Shown here in pieces: positions 24,818 to 32,772 of a DNA stretch of 34,147 nucleotides. The notes beneath the pieces were generated by a model that saw only the letters and a program-made list of their open reading frames with translations, did not search any database and was not told the origin of the DNA. The position numbers and the translations under genes were made by a program. The stretch covers positions 1 through 34,147 of the forward strand of contig CAKZRW010000110.1 of NCBI GenBank assembly GCA_937148845.1, in the 5' to 3' direction. This DNA comes from an uncultured Actinomycetes bacterium (GTDB lineage: Bacteria; Actinomycetota; Thermoleophilia; RBG-16-64-13). Numbering within the stretch: position 1 is the stretch's first letter; the number at the start of each line of letters is the position of its first letter.

Positions 24818-26191
24818 CTAAGTGGTCGTCTGCACAGCCGTGGAATCGCTTCCAGAGGCGGGTGCCGGCTTCAGGCCGGGTGGCAAGTGACGTTCTTCCC
24901 TTATCAGGAGTGTGCATAACAGGGCCAGCGCCGCCAGCCCCGCCGAAATGGCCAGGGCCAGGTCGTAGTTGCCAGTGCGGTCGAAGACCACGCCTCCCAG
25001 GTAGGCCCAGAAGCCACCTCCGAAGGTGTGGGCCATGGTTATGAAGCCGGAAATGAAGCCCAGGTGACCGACTCCGTAAAGGCGGGCCAGCAGCGTGGTG
25101 GTGAGCGGGGCTGTGACAAGAAAAGTGAACCCGAATCCGAGGGAGAAGACCCAGAACGACACCGGATTCTTGAGGAAGTAAAGCAGCGCGAACAGCAAGA
25201 TCCTGAAGAGGAAAGTGAGAGCGATGGGCAACTTGTTACCCAAGGCGTCAGCCGCGGGTCCTGCCGTTAGGATCCCGCCTAGGCTGAGAAGTCCCAGCCA
25301 GGCGAGCATGTCGGCTCCTTGGGTTGGAGTCACGCCGTAGTCGGTGACCATGGCCACGAGGTGAGTGGTGATCAGGAAATCGGCGGCGCCGCAGACGAAC
25401 ATGACCAGAGTGAACAACCAGAGGGAGCGGGTACCCAATGCCTGAGGGAGAGAAAGGCTGGGCACATGGTCGGGTGCGGGCAGCTTCTTTACAGGCAGCT
25501 TTGCCCCCGGTTGCTGGACGGGCCGCCTCAAGGCCCTTTCCAAAGAGGTGGGAGGGGGACCGGCCAAGGCTGAGCCATATGAACGCAGACCCAGCCCCTC
25601 CGGGTCGGAACGGATCACCCCGAAGGTAAGAGGAAGGTTCAGGGCTACAGACAATCCCGCTATCCAAAGGCTGGTCGCCCGCCAACCCGAAGTCAGCACC
25701 AGGTGGGAGAAGACGGGGACCAGGAAGAACTGGCCAAAACAGCCTCCGGCAAAAGCCAGGCTCACGGCCAAGCCTCGGCGTCTTTCGAACCAGCGCCCGA
25801 TGATTGAGCCGAACAGAGGCACAGTGATGCCCCCCAGGCCAGCGGCGCTTACCACGCCGTAGTAGAGAAGGAACTCCCACAGGGAGTGCATGGTGGCCAT
25901 GAGCCCGTACCCGGCCGCGAAGAGGATGGTGGAGATCGCTATGACCCATTTGGGTCCGAAGCGGTCATAAAGGCGCCCGGTAGCGATGGTAGCGACTGCA
26001 TAGACGGCCATACTCAGGAACACGGCGGCCGAGATCGCGCTGCGGCTCCACGAGAACTCCGCCTCCATGGGCTTCACCATGACCCCGAAGACGAACCGTC
26101 CCCCACTGTTTAGGAAGAGGATCAGGAAGGACGCGCCCAAAACGTACCAGCCGTAGAAAACGCGGGGCAGAGGTCTGGGTCTTGCGCACAA
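24818..26191 (-). CDS. MFS transporter, OFA/monocarboxylate-like
   Basis: The 457-residue protein has 12 hydrophobic helices split by a long cytoplasmic loop (~residues 210-250). It opens with FYGWYVLGASFLILFLNSGG, and carries GRLYDRFGPKWV (the MFS loop 2-3 motif), GIIGRWFERRRG and a second-half AGPAADALGNK loop. This N-terminal signature is characteristic of the oxalate/formate antiporter (OFA) and monocarboxylate group. Substrate is unproven; a small carboxylate fits the formate-dehydrogenase-like genes 3 kb away. TTG 26191 follows GAGGAGG by 8 bases. The ~30-residue C-tail is polar. Confidence 0.88.
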   Translation of the reverse strand: MCARPRPLPRVFYGWYVLGASFLILFLNSGGRFVFGVMVKPMEAEFSWSRSAISAAVFLSMAVYAVATIATGRLYDRFGPKWVIAISTILFAAGYGLMATMHSLWEFLLYYGVVSAAGLGGITVPLFGSIIGRWFERRRGLAVSLAFAGGCFGQFFLVPVFSHLVLTSGWRATSLWIAGLSVALNLPLTFGVIRSDPEGLGLRSYGSALAGPPPTSLERALRRPVQQPGAKLPVKKLPAPDHVPSLSLPQALGTRSLWLFTLVMFVCGAADFLITTHLVAMVTDYGVTPTQGADMLAWLGLLSLGGILTAGPAADALGNKLPIALTFLFRILLFALLYFLKNPVSFWVFSLGFGFTFLVTAPLTTTLLARLYGVGHLGFISGFITMAHTFGGGFWAYLGGVVFDRTGNYDLALAISAGLAALALLCTLLIREERHLPPGLKPAPASGSDSTAVQTTT

Positions 26192-26325
26192 ACTGAACTA
26201 CCTCCTCGTTCACCAAGGACCCTAGCTTGCGGCCTAGTGCCCGGGTCCTCTATCTCGGTTGCTGGACTCGCCGTGCGGCCGGGCTCCGGCCGATTCTAGC
26301 GCACCTGTCTTCAGGTCGAGCGTGA

Positions 26326-26354
26326 TTGACAGCGCTCGCGGTACTCACTAGTAT
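26326..26354 (+). promoter_or_regulatory. Consensus sigma-70 promoter of the sensor kinase gene
   Basis: TTGACA (26326-26331), a 17-base spacer, and TAGTAT (26349-26354) match the consensus closely. Transcription would begin near 26361, ~36 bases before the kinase start. It is the best promoter match in the window. Confidence 0.8.
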
Positions 26355-26396
26355 CAACTCTTAGGCCGCACGCCGCTGAAGCAAGGGGGAGCTTCC

Positions 26397-27737
26397 TTGG
26401 ATGGCGCGCACAACCCACAACACGGACCGCACCTGAAGGCAGTCAGCCGGGTCTCCGCCGCTCTATCGAGCCTTGCCGATCTGCAAGCGATGCTCAAGGT
26501 TGGTCTTGACAGTGCCTGCGACCTGTTGGAAGCGGCTCGCGGCAAGATCTTCGTCTGGGATGAGGACTCTTCTGCTCTCTCGCTCAGGGTGGCACGTGCT
26601 ACCGAGAAAGAGCAGGCGAGGAGCATGGCGCCTGAGAACGCTGAAGCAGGGGTCGGGGGGGCTGGCGACCGGGAGCGGGGGCCTGCGGGCATAGACCATC
26701 CTGCTGACAGGGACCAGTGGCTGGCGACGCGGGTGATCGATGCCGAGCGCGCCTTCTTCGTGGAAGATCTTTCCAGGGAGCCCGTCGGCGAGGAGGGTTC
26801 CGCACTCCCCGGACCGGCGGCCGAGCAGGCGGGGTTCTTTGCCGGCGTTCCTCTGCGCTCCTGCCACAAGGTGCTAGGGGTGCTGGAGGTCTTTGGAGAG
26901 TCACCGCGGTGCTTCAGCAGTGATGACCGGTGCGCCCTTACCTGCATAGGTGAACTCTTGGGGGTGGCGATCGACCGGGCGGAGGTTCTCGAGCAACTCC
27001 GGCGAGGCCGGGAGACGTACCAGCGGTTGGCCCGTTACTGTCTCGTCGCCCAAGATGAGGAGCGCCGTCGGATAGCGCGTGAGCTCCACGACGAGACCAG
27101 CCAGTCCCTCTCTGCTCTTGCCCTCAACCTCCGCGCGCTCGTGGAAGTGGCCGAGATGTCGAGCCTGGATCCCCAGCTGGTCGAACGCTTACGGAAGATC
27201 GAGTCCCTTGCGCAGACGACCGGATATGAGCTCACCCGGATTATCAACGACCTCCGACCCGGTCTGCTCGATTCCGCAGGTTTGGTAGCTGCCATCCGTC
27301 GTTTTGCCCAGGACCATCTTGAGGCTTTGGAGGTGAAGGTCGAGGTGGAGGTCAAGGGGGCTATCCCGCGTCTGACCCCGGAGGTCGAAGCCAACCTGTT
27401 CCGATTCGCGCAAGGAGCCATCACCAACATCGCCAGGCACGCTGAGGCCAGTTACGTACGGATCACCTTGGAATGCTCGGCAGAGAAGCTCATCCTGCAC
27501 ATCAGGGATGACGGCCGAGGGTTCGACATCGCGCAGATAACCGGCATCGATGAGAAGACGGGCAGGGGTCGGGGGCTTTTTGCCATGAAGGAACGTATCC
27601 GGCTCCTGGGCGGAAACTGCGCGGTCGAGTCCGCGCCTGGACGAGGCACCACGGTGAGAGCGGAGATACCCCTGGCAGAGGTGAGGCATGGCCAAGATCC
27701 GGGTCTTGGTAGTGGACGACCATACCCTGGTACGTGA
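26397..27737 (+). CDS. GAF-domain sensor histidine kinase (NarL/DegS type)
   Basis: Residues ~20-195 form a GAF-like sensor domain without membrane helices, so this is a cytoplasmic sensor. Residues ~215-275 form a HisKA_3 dimerisation domain with the phospho-acceptor H231 in RRIARELHDETSQSL, and the C-terminal HATPase_c domain shows NIARHAEAS (N box), DDGRGFD (G1) and GRGLFAMKERIRLLGG (G2). TTG 26397 is preceded by AAGGGGGAG; the ATG at 26401 is out of frame. Its end overlaps the response regulator by 50 bases, so the two are translated together. The signal is unknown; redox or small-molecule sensing is usual. Confidence 0.92.
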   Translation: MDGAHNPQHGPHLKAVSRVSAALSSLADLQAMLKVGLDSACDLLEAARGKIFVWDEDSSALSLRVARATEKEQARSMAPENAEAGVGGAGDRERGPAGIDHPADRDQWLATRVIDAERAFFVEDLSREPVGEEGSALPGPAAEQAGFFAGVPLRSCHKVLGVLEVFGESPRCFSSDDRCALTCIGELLGVAIDRAEVLEQLRRGRETYQRLARYCLVAQDEERRRIARELHDETSQSLSALALNLRALVEVAEMSSLDPQLVERLRKIESLAQTTGYELTRIINDLRPGLLDSAGLVAAIRRFAQDHLEALEVKVEVEVKGAIPRLTPEVEANLFRFAQGAITNIARHAEASYVRITLECSAEKLILHIRDDGRGFDIAQITGIDEKTGRGRGLFAMKERIRLLGGNCAVESAPGRGTTVRAEIPLAEVRHGQDPGLGSGRPYPGT

Positions 27738-28338
27738 CGGCATAACGGCGCTACTTCAGCTTGCCCCTGACATCGAGGTGGTGGGTGAGGCCAGTGATGG
27801 CAAGGAAGCTCTGGCCAAGACCAGGGACCTGAAGCCGGATGTGGTGCTCATGGACCTGGAGATGCCCGTGATGGACGGTCTCGAGGCGTCGCGGAGGATC
27901 TGCGCTCGCTATCCTGAGGTCATGGTGCTGGTGCTCTCGCAGTATCAAGATGCTAACCACGTTCTTGAGGCCATCGAGGCCGGCGTAAAGGGCTTTGTCA
28001 ACAAGAATGCTGCTTCTGCTGAACTGGCCGTCGCTATCCGCTCCGTATACCGTGGCGAATCGTTCCTCTCCCCTCCAGCAGCGCGTCTCCTGATCGACCG
28101 TTTGCGCCGGGCCGAGCGGGGTCTCTCTGCGGACCCCTACGAGGAACTGACGCCGCGCGAGAAAGAGATCCTCAAGCTTATCGCTGAAGGGAAGACCACA
28201 CGGCAGATCGCTGACGCGCTGGTCATCAGCCCCAAGACCGTCGAAGGCCATCGCACCCGGCTCATGGCCAAACTGGGGGTGCACGACCGGGTTGAACTGG
28301 TGAAGTACGCCGTGCGCAAGGGTCTCATCTCTCTGTGA
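27688..28338 (+). CDS. NarL/FixJ-type response regulator
   Basis: Residues ~1-125 form a receiver with acidic pocket D10/D11, phospho-acceptor D56 (VVLMDLEMP) and K105-region GFVNKNA. Residues ~145-216 form a LuxR-type HTH: ELTPREKEILKLIAEGKTTRQIA, then ISPKTVEGHRTRLMAKLGVHDR. It is the partner of the upstream kinase, whose gene it overlaps by 50 bases. It should activate or repress transcription when phosphorylated; the targets may include the downstream FDH-like genes, but that is inference. Confidence 0.94.
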   Translation: MAKIRVLVVDDHTLVRDGITALLQLAPDIEVVGEASDGKEALAKTRDLKPDVVLMDLEMPVMDGLEASRRICARYPEVMVLVLSQYQDANHVLEAIEAGVKGFVNKNAASAELAVAIRSVYRGESFLSPPAARLLIDRLRRAERGLSADPYEELTPREKEILKLIAEGKTTRQIADALVISPKTVEGHRTRLMAKLGVHDRVELVKYAVRKGLISL

Positions 28339-28350
28339 GGGCAGCAGAGA

Positions 28351-28373
28351 GCAGTCCGCAGAGAAGGGACTGC
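28351..28373 (+). terminator. Hairpin after the response regulator (weak terminator)
   Basis: A 7-bp stem GCAGTCC / GGACTGC (28351-28357 with 28367-28373) encloses a 9-base loop, 12 bases after the stop. No U tract follows, so termination strength is doubtful. Confidence 0.4.
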
Positions 28374-28586
28374 GCCTCGGTCGGCGTCGGATCTTGGCCG
28401 CGATACGGCTGCTAGTGAAGTGAGCGGCCTCCGCCGGTGCTCTCCATCCCCCCTGGCGACTCGCCACCGGGTCGGGTTCCCCGAGGGTTATCCCTTAGGG
28501 CCAAGGGAGTCTCCCTGCCCAGGATGGGGGTGCCCACCCTTGCCGGTTGCGGGGTGGGAATAGGTCTTGCTGGGGTCGGCCCCCGC
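28374..28586. other. Non-coding interval, rich in short GC palindromes
   Basis: No supported gene is seen between the response regulator and the two-receiver gene. About 28440-28570 is packed with short inverted pairs (GGGTTATCCC, CCCTTAGGG, GGGAGTCTCCC, GGGGGTGCCCACCC), which could fold into a compact RNA or mark a regulator site. I cannot match it to a known riboswitch. Confidence 0.4.
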
Positions 28587-28614
28587 TTGCGCAATCATCG
28601 CGCCCGCCTACTCT
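28587..28614 (+). promoter_or_regulatory. Possible promoter for the two-receiver gene
   Basis: TTGCGC (28587-28592), 16 bases, TACTCT (28609-28614). The fit is moderate; transcription would start near 28622, ~54 bases before the ATG at 28676. Confidence 0.35.
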
Positions 28615-28675
28615 AAGGGTACGCAAACGCGAAAGGTCGCCAAGAAAGGTCTGGAACGGAGTGAGGAGGGCGGCG

Positions 28676-29440
28676 ATGAAAAGCGGTCCCGCCATACTTG
28701 TCATCGACGACGAAGTCGACTTCAGAGGTGCTTTGGCCGAGCAACTGGGGGGTCAAGGTTATCGGGTGACTGCGGTCGGCTGCTGCGAGGAAGGGCGCGC
28801 GGCTCTGGGCGCAGAACGGCCGGATTTGATCATTCTAGGCACAGTGTCACCTTGTGGGGAGGCCTATCGTTTCCACTGCTTTGTCCGCAGCCTGTCGCCG
28901 CTGGCGGCCACCCCGATGATCGTGCTGGATGCACCCCTCGAACGGCAGTCGGTCGCTGGCTGGCGCCGGTGGGAGGGCTTGCGAATGGAGGCGGAAGACT
29001 ACCTGGTCAAGCCGGTGGACCCGATCGCTCTGGTCTCGCGCGTGGCCAAGTTCCTAGACAAGAGTACTGCCAAGGTCAGGGTCCTGGTGGTGGATGACCA
29101 TGCCCTCATCAGGGAGAGCATCACAGCCTTGCTCAGCTTGCAGAGCGACATGCAGGTCGTGGGCGTCGCGGAAAACGGTCGGGAGGCTCTTGTCAAGTTG
29201 CAGGAGGTCCAGCCGGATGTAGTGGTCATGGACTTGCGCATGCCGGAGATGAACGGGCTGGAAGCCACCCGGGAGATCTGCCGACTGCCGCGTCACCCGC
29301 AGGTGCTCGTGCTCTCGCAGTACGACGACGAGGAGAACCTGGTCGCCTGCAAAGAAGCCGGCGCTTGGGATTTCGTGCCCAAGCAGGGGGCGAGCAGTCG
29401 TCTGGTCAGCGCCATCCGGGCGGCAGGTCAAGCAGCTTAG
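28676..29440 (+). CDS. Tandem two-receiver protein, first receiver degenerate, no output domain
   Basis: The 254-residue protein is two receiver domains with no HTH or enzyme attached. The first (1-128) keeps acidic D11/D12 and K112 (DYLVKPVDP), but the phospho-acceptor position reads LIILGTVSP, with Gly55 where Asp is expected. The second (133-254) is intact: VVVMDLRMP with D186 and K236. Its receiver closely resembles that of the upstream response regulator, suggesting duplication and loss of the HTH. GGAGGG precedes ATG 28676. It could be a phosphate sink, an adaptor or a kinase modulator. It lies 93 bases before the FDH-like gene. Confidence 0.88.
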   Translation: MKSGPAILVIDDEVDFRGALAEQLGGQGYRVTAVGCCEEGRAALGAERPDLIILGTVSPCGEAYRFHCFVRSLSPLAATPMIVLDAPLERQSVAGWRRWEGLRMEAEDYLVKPVDPIALVSRVAKFLDKSTAKVRVLVVDDHALIRESITALLSLQSDMQVVGVAENGREALVKLQEVQPDVVVMDLRMPEMNGLEATREICRLPRHPQVLVLSQYDDEENLVACKEAGAWDFVPKQGASSRLVSAIRAAGQAA

Positions 29441-29533
29441 CGGTCGGCACGCGGTTCGGCATCGGGCTGGGGAGTGGACGGGAGTCGCTGAGACCAGACG
29501 CGAATGACTCCCGGCGAGGGACTAGGGGGCGCC

Positions 29534-32212
29534 GTGAACAAGGTCACCATCACGCTCGACGGGCGCGAAGTCACTGGTATGCCTGGGGAGACTATCCTGG
29601 ATCTGGCTCGCGAATCCGGGATCAACATTCCCACTCTCTGCCACCACCCTCTTCTTTCTCCCAACGGTGCGTGCCGTGTCTGTTTGGTGGAGAATGAGCG
29701 GAACGGCGCTCTGCTGGCTGCCTGCGTCACCCCCATAGAGCCAGGTATGATGATCAACACTCGTTCACCGCGGGTGCTGGAACGGCGCCGGCAGATAGTC
29801 GAGCTCTTGCTTGCCAGCCATCCCGATACCTGCATGGTGTGCGATAAGGGTAACCGCTGCGAGCTCCGGTGCATCGCGTCCGAGATGGGGGTGGGGATGC
29901 TCAGACTCGAGCGCATCCCCCAGTACGGGGCGATCGTGGATGCCAATCCCTTCCTGGTGCGCGACCTGGGTAAGTGCATACTGTGTGGCCGGTGCGTCAA
30001 GGCGGACCAGGAGCTAGTAGTCGAAGGCGCTCTTGATTTCTTGGGCAGGGGTTTCGGTACTCGGCCGGCCACCCTGCAAGAGGTCCCGTTCGAACATTCC
30101 GAGTGCACCTTCTGTGGGACCTGCGTCTCTGTCTGTCCCACGGGAGCCCTTCGGGAGCGGGACGCTCTTACCAGTGGGTCCACCTCGGAACAGGTCCACA
30201 CCACTTGTCCGTTCTGTGGCTGTGGCTGCAGCGTGGTACTCGAGATCAGGGGGGACCGGATCATCCGCGCTCGTCCGGGGACCGAGAGTCCTGTAAACCA
30301 GGGGACTCTCTGCGTCCGTGGAGCCTACGGTTTCGACTTCGTGCACAGCCCCGAGCGCTTGACCACCCCCTTAGTACGTCGCGGCGCCCATTTGGAGCCT
30401 GCCTCCTGGGAGGAGGCTCTCAGTCTTGCCGCCAGCGGACTGCGTCGCCTGCGGGAGGAATCGGGGCCGGACAGTCTGGCTGTGTTGGGGGCCCCCACGG
30501 GGACGAATGAAGAGAACTATCTGCTGCAGCGTTTTGCCCGGACGGTGCTAGGTACGCCTCATATCGACAACGGCGCGCGGCTTCATCGCGCTCCCAGCTA
30601 TACCGGCGTAGGAGGGACCTTAGGCTACCCCGGGACGATCGGGACCATCCGCGACATCGAATGTGCCGAAGTCATCCTGGTGGTGGGGGCCGACCCGGCG
30701 GCCTCGGCGCCCGCAGTCGCGTATGCGATCAAGCGCGCAGTCACCCGCAAGGGCGCGAGACTGCTGCTGATCGAGCCTCGCCGTACCCAGTTGGTCCGGT
30801 TCGCCAGTCTTTGGCTGCGTCCGCGACCAGGGACTGACATAGCCCTGTTGAACGGTCTGGCCAACGCCATACTGGCTGAGGGGCTCGTGGATCCAGACCT
30901 GGTGACCACTCGGACGGACGGATTCGCCGAACTGGTGAGCACTTTGCAGCGATACACGCCGGCCGCCGTGGCGTCGCTCACCGGGGTGACTGAAGGCGAG
31001 CTGGTCCAGGCTGCTCTAGCGTTCGGCAGTGCGGCTAGGGCGGCCCTTGTCTACGGCGGGGGAGTCACTCGGGCGCGGCGGGGCACGGACACGGTCAAAG
31101 CCTTGGCCAATCTGGCTCTTCTGACGGGCAACGTTGAACGCAAGGGCACCGGACTCTACGCGCTCCAGACCAGGAACAACGCCCAAGGGGCCTGTGACAT
31201 GGGAGCGGTGCCCGACTTCTTGCCGGGATACTGCAGCGTGGAAGACTCCGCGGGACGCCAGAAGTTCGAGGAGCGCTGGCGCACTCGGTTGCCCGCAGGG
31301 CGGGGCCTCAGCGCCAGCGAGGCTCTAGCGGCTGCGGTGGCCGGAAGAGTCAAGGGGATGTTGATTGTGGGGGAGAACCCCCTGGGGTATTTCCCCGATC
31401 CCTTCGCGGTGGAACACGGTCTCAAGTGCCTGGAGTTCCTGGTGGTACAGGATCTCTTCCTGACGGAGACGGCGGCTCTGGCCACCGTCGTGCTACCTGC
31501 CGCCAGCTTCGTGGAGAAGGAGGGGACTTTCACCAACTTCGAGGGACGGGTGCAGCCGGTGCGGCAGGCTCTCCCTCCTCGCGGAGAAAGTCGCCCAGAT
31601 TGGCAGATCCTGTTGAGTCTGGCCGAGGCCATGGGGGCACCGCTTCCCTTCGCGAGCGTGACTGACATCGAACGCGAGATCCTGGAGCTGGTGCCCTTCT
31701 ATGAGGCCCCCAGCCTGGGTCTCGAAGCCGGACTTCCGACCCGAGAAGCGGAGCCTTGGGCGCGAAGGCGTCTGCACGAGCGACTGTTTCCCAGCACTTT
31801 CGGCCGCTTCTTGCCCGTGGAGTATGTGCCCGAAGAAGAGCCGAGCCAAGAGTTTCCGCTCACTCTGGTCACAGGTTCGTCACTCTATCAGTTCGGCACC
31901 GGCATGCGGACCTCGCGTTCTTCGCGCTTGAGCAGCCTAGTGCCGCGAGCCTACGTGGAGGTGAGCGCAGCCGATGCCTCAGTACAGGGCATCTGGGATG
32001 GGGAGCAAGTCCGGGTGGTGTCAGCCCTCGCTGCCGTGGAGGCTGTAGCCAAAGTCTGCGCCGATCAGCCGGCAGGGGTGGTCTTCGCTCCTCTGGCTTC
32101 GCCGGAAGCTCGGTTCAACCGTCTCTTCCCGGCCGTGATCGATCCACAGTCGAGCCTCCCGGTGCTGGGTCACGTAGCGGTGCGGCTGGAAAGGGGGCGA
32201 CTCGATGACTGA
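29534..32212 (+). CDS. FdhA-like molybdopterin oxidoreductase large subunit with altered catalytic site
   Basis: Domain order (892 residues): N-terminal [2Fe-2S] ferredoxin (C36, C47, C50, C64), NuoG-type HxxxCxxC cluster (H96, C100, C103, C109), a 2x[4Fe-4S] region (C148/C151/C154; C191/C194/C197/C201), and MopB with its own [4Fe-4S] (C225, C228, C232, C260). The fold matches NAD(P)-dependent formate dehydrogenase alpha subunits, with NNAQGACDMGAVP conserved. Two departures: residue 158, normally a cluster Cys, is Asp; and the active-site Cys/Sec-His pair reads NGARLHRAPS (His351-Arg352). The GTG at 29534 follows AGGGGG; an ATG at 29504 is also in frame but lacks one. NuoE overlaps its 3' end by 8 bases. 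Confidence 0.85.
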   Translation: MNKVTITLDGREVTGMPGETILDLARESGINIPTLCHHPLLSPNGACRVCLVENERNGALLAACVTPIEPGMMINTRSPRVLERRRQIVELLLASHPDTCMVCDKGNRCELRCIASEMGVGMLRLERIPQYGAIVDANPFLVRDLGKCILCGRCVKADQELVVEGALDFLGRGFGTRPATLQEVPFEHSECTFCGTCVSVCPTGALRERDALTSGSTSEQVHTTCPFCGCGCSVVLEIRGDRIIRARPGTESPVNQGTLCVRGAYGFDFVHSPERLTTPLVRRGAHLEPASWEEALSLAASGLRRLREESGPDSLAVLGAPTGTNEENYLLQRFARTVLGTPHIDNGARLHRAPSYTGVGGTLGYPGTIGTIRDIECAEVILVVGADPAASAPAVAYAIKRAVTRKGARLLLIEPRRTQLVRFASLWLRPRPGTDIALLNGLANAILAEGLVDPDLVTTRTDGFAELVSTLQRYTPAAVASLTGVTEGELVQAALAFGSAARAALVYGGGVTRARRGTDTVKALANLALLTGNVERKGTGLYALQTRNNAQGACDMGAVPDFLPGYCSVEDSAGRQKFEERWRTRLPAGRGLSASEALAAAVAGRVKGMLIVGENPLGYFPDPFAVEHGLKCLEFLVVQDLFLTETAALATVVLPAASFVEKEGTFTNFEGRVQPVRQALPPRGESRPDWQILLSLAEAMGAPLPFASVTDIEREILELVPFYEAPSLGLEAGLPTREAEPWARRRLHERLFPSTFGRFLPVEYVPEEEPSQEFPLTLVTGSSLYQFGTGMRTSRSSRLSSLVPRAYVEVSAADASVQGIWDGEQVRVVSALAAVEAVAKVCADQPAGVVFAPLASPEARFNRLFPAVIDPQSSLPVLGHVAVRLERGRLDD

Positions 32213-32771
32213 GGCCGGAAGCGCATCTGGAGCTGGGACGATTCCGCCGGGGTTGGGAATGGACGCGGACAACCTCCATCGGCTCGGCCAGACCCCCGTG
32301 TTCGACCCGGTTCGCGTTGAGGAGGTCATCAACCGCTACCGGGGTAAGCGCTGGGTCCTGATACCTTTGCTCCAAGAGATACAAGAGGTCTGTGGTTACA
32401 TCCCCCCCGCCCTGATCCCGCGCATAGCCGAGGCGGTGGGGATGTTCCCGGTGCAGGTGCAGGGCGTCATCAGCTTCTATTCGCAGCTTCACACCGAACC
32501 GCGGGGCAAGAAGGTGGTCACGGTATGTCGGGGCACTGCCTGTCATGTCCGCGGGGGACGGAGCATCCTCAAGGTGGTCAAGGAACATCTGGGAATCGAA
32601 GAAGGCGAGACCACGCCGGACCTCGAGTACACGTTGGAGACCGTGGCCTGCATCGGGGTCTGCGCTTTGGCTCCGAACATGATGGTGGGGCGCACGACCT
32701 ACGGATCTCTTAACCCCAGCAAGGTGGCCCGGATCCTAGGTCGACCCAAAGCGGCCAGTGGGGGTGACTGA
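32205..32771 (+). CDS. NuoE/HoxE-like [2Fe-2S] subunit
   Basis: The 188-residue protein has the thioredoxin-like fold of NuoE: VINRYRGKRWVLIPLLQEIQE...YIPPALIPRIAEAV, with the [2Fe-2S] ligands C108 and C113 (CRGTAC) and C149 and C153 (CIGVC). It passes electrons between the FMN subunit and the rest of the enzyme. Its ATG overlaps the end of the FdhA-like gene (ATGACTGA), so the subunits are coupled in translation. The N-terminal ~30 residues (Gly/Ser/Ala-rich) extend the usual family start; a later ATG (about 32259) is possible. Confidence 0.92.
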   Translation: MTEAGSASGAGTIPPGLGMDADNLHRLGQTPVFDPVRVEEVINRYRGKRWVLIPLLQEIQEVCGYIPPALIPRIAEAVGMFPVQVQGVISFYSQLHTEPRGKKVVTVCRGTACHVRGGRSILKVVKEHLGIEEGETTPDLEYTLETVACIGVCALAPNMMVGRTTYGSLNPSKVARILGRPKAASGGD

Positions 32772-32772
32772 A

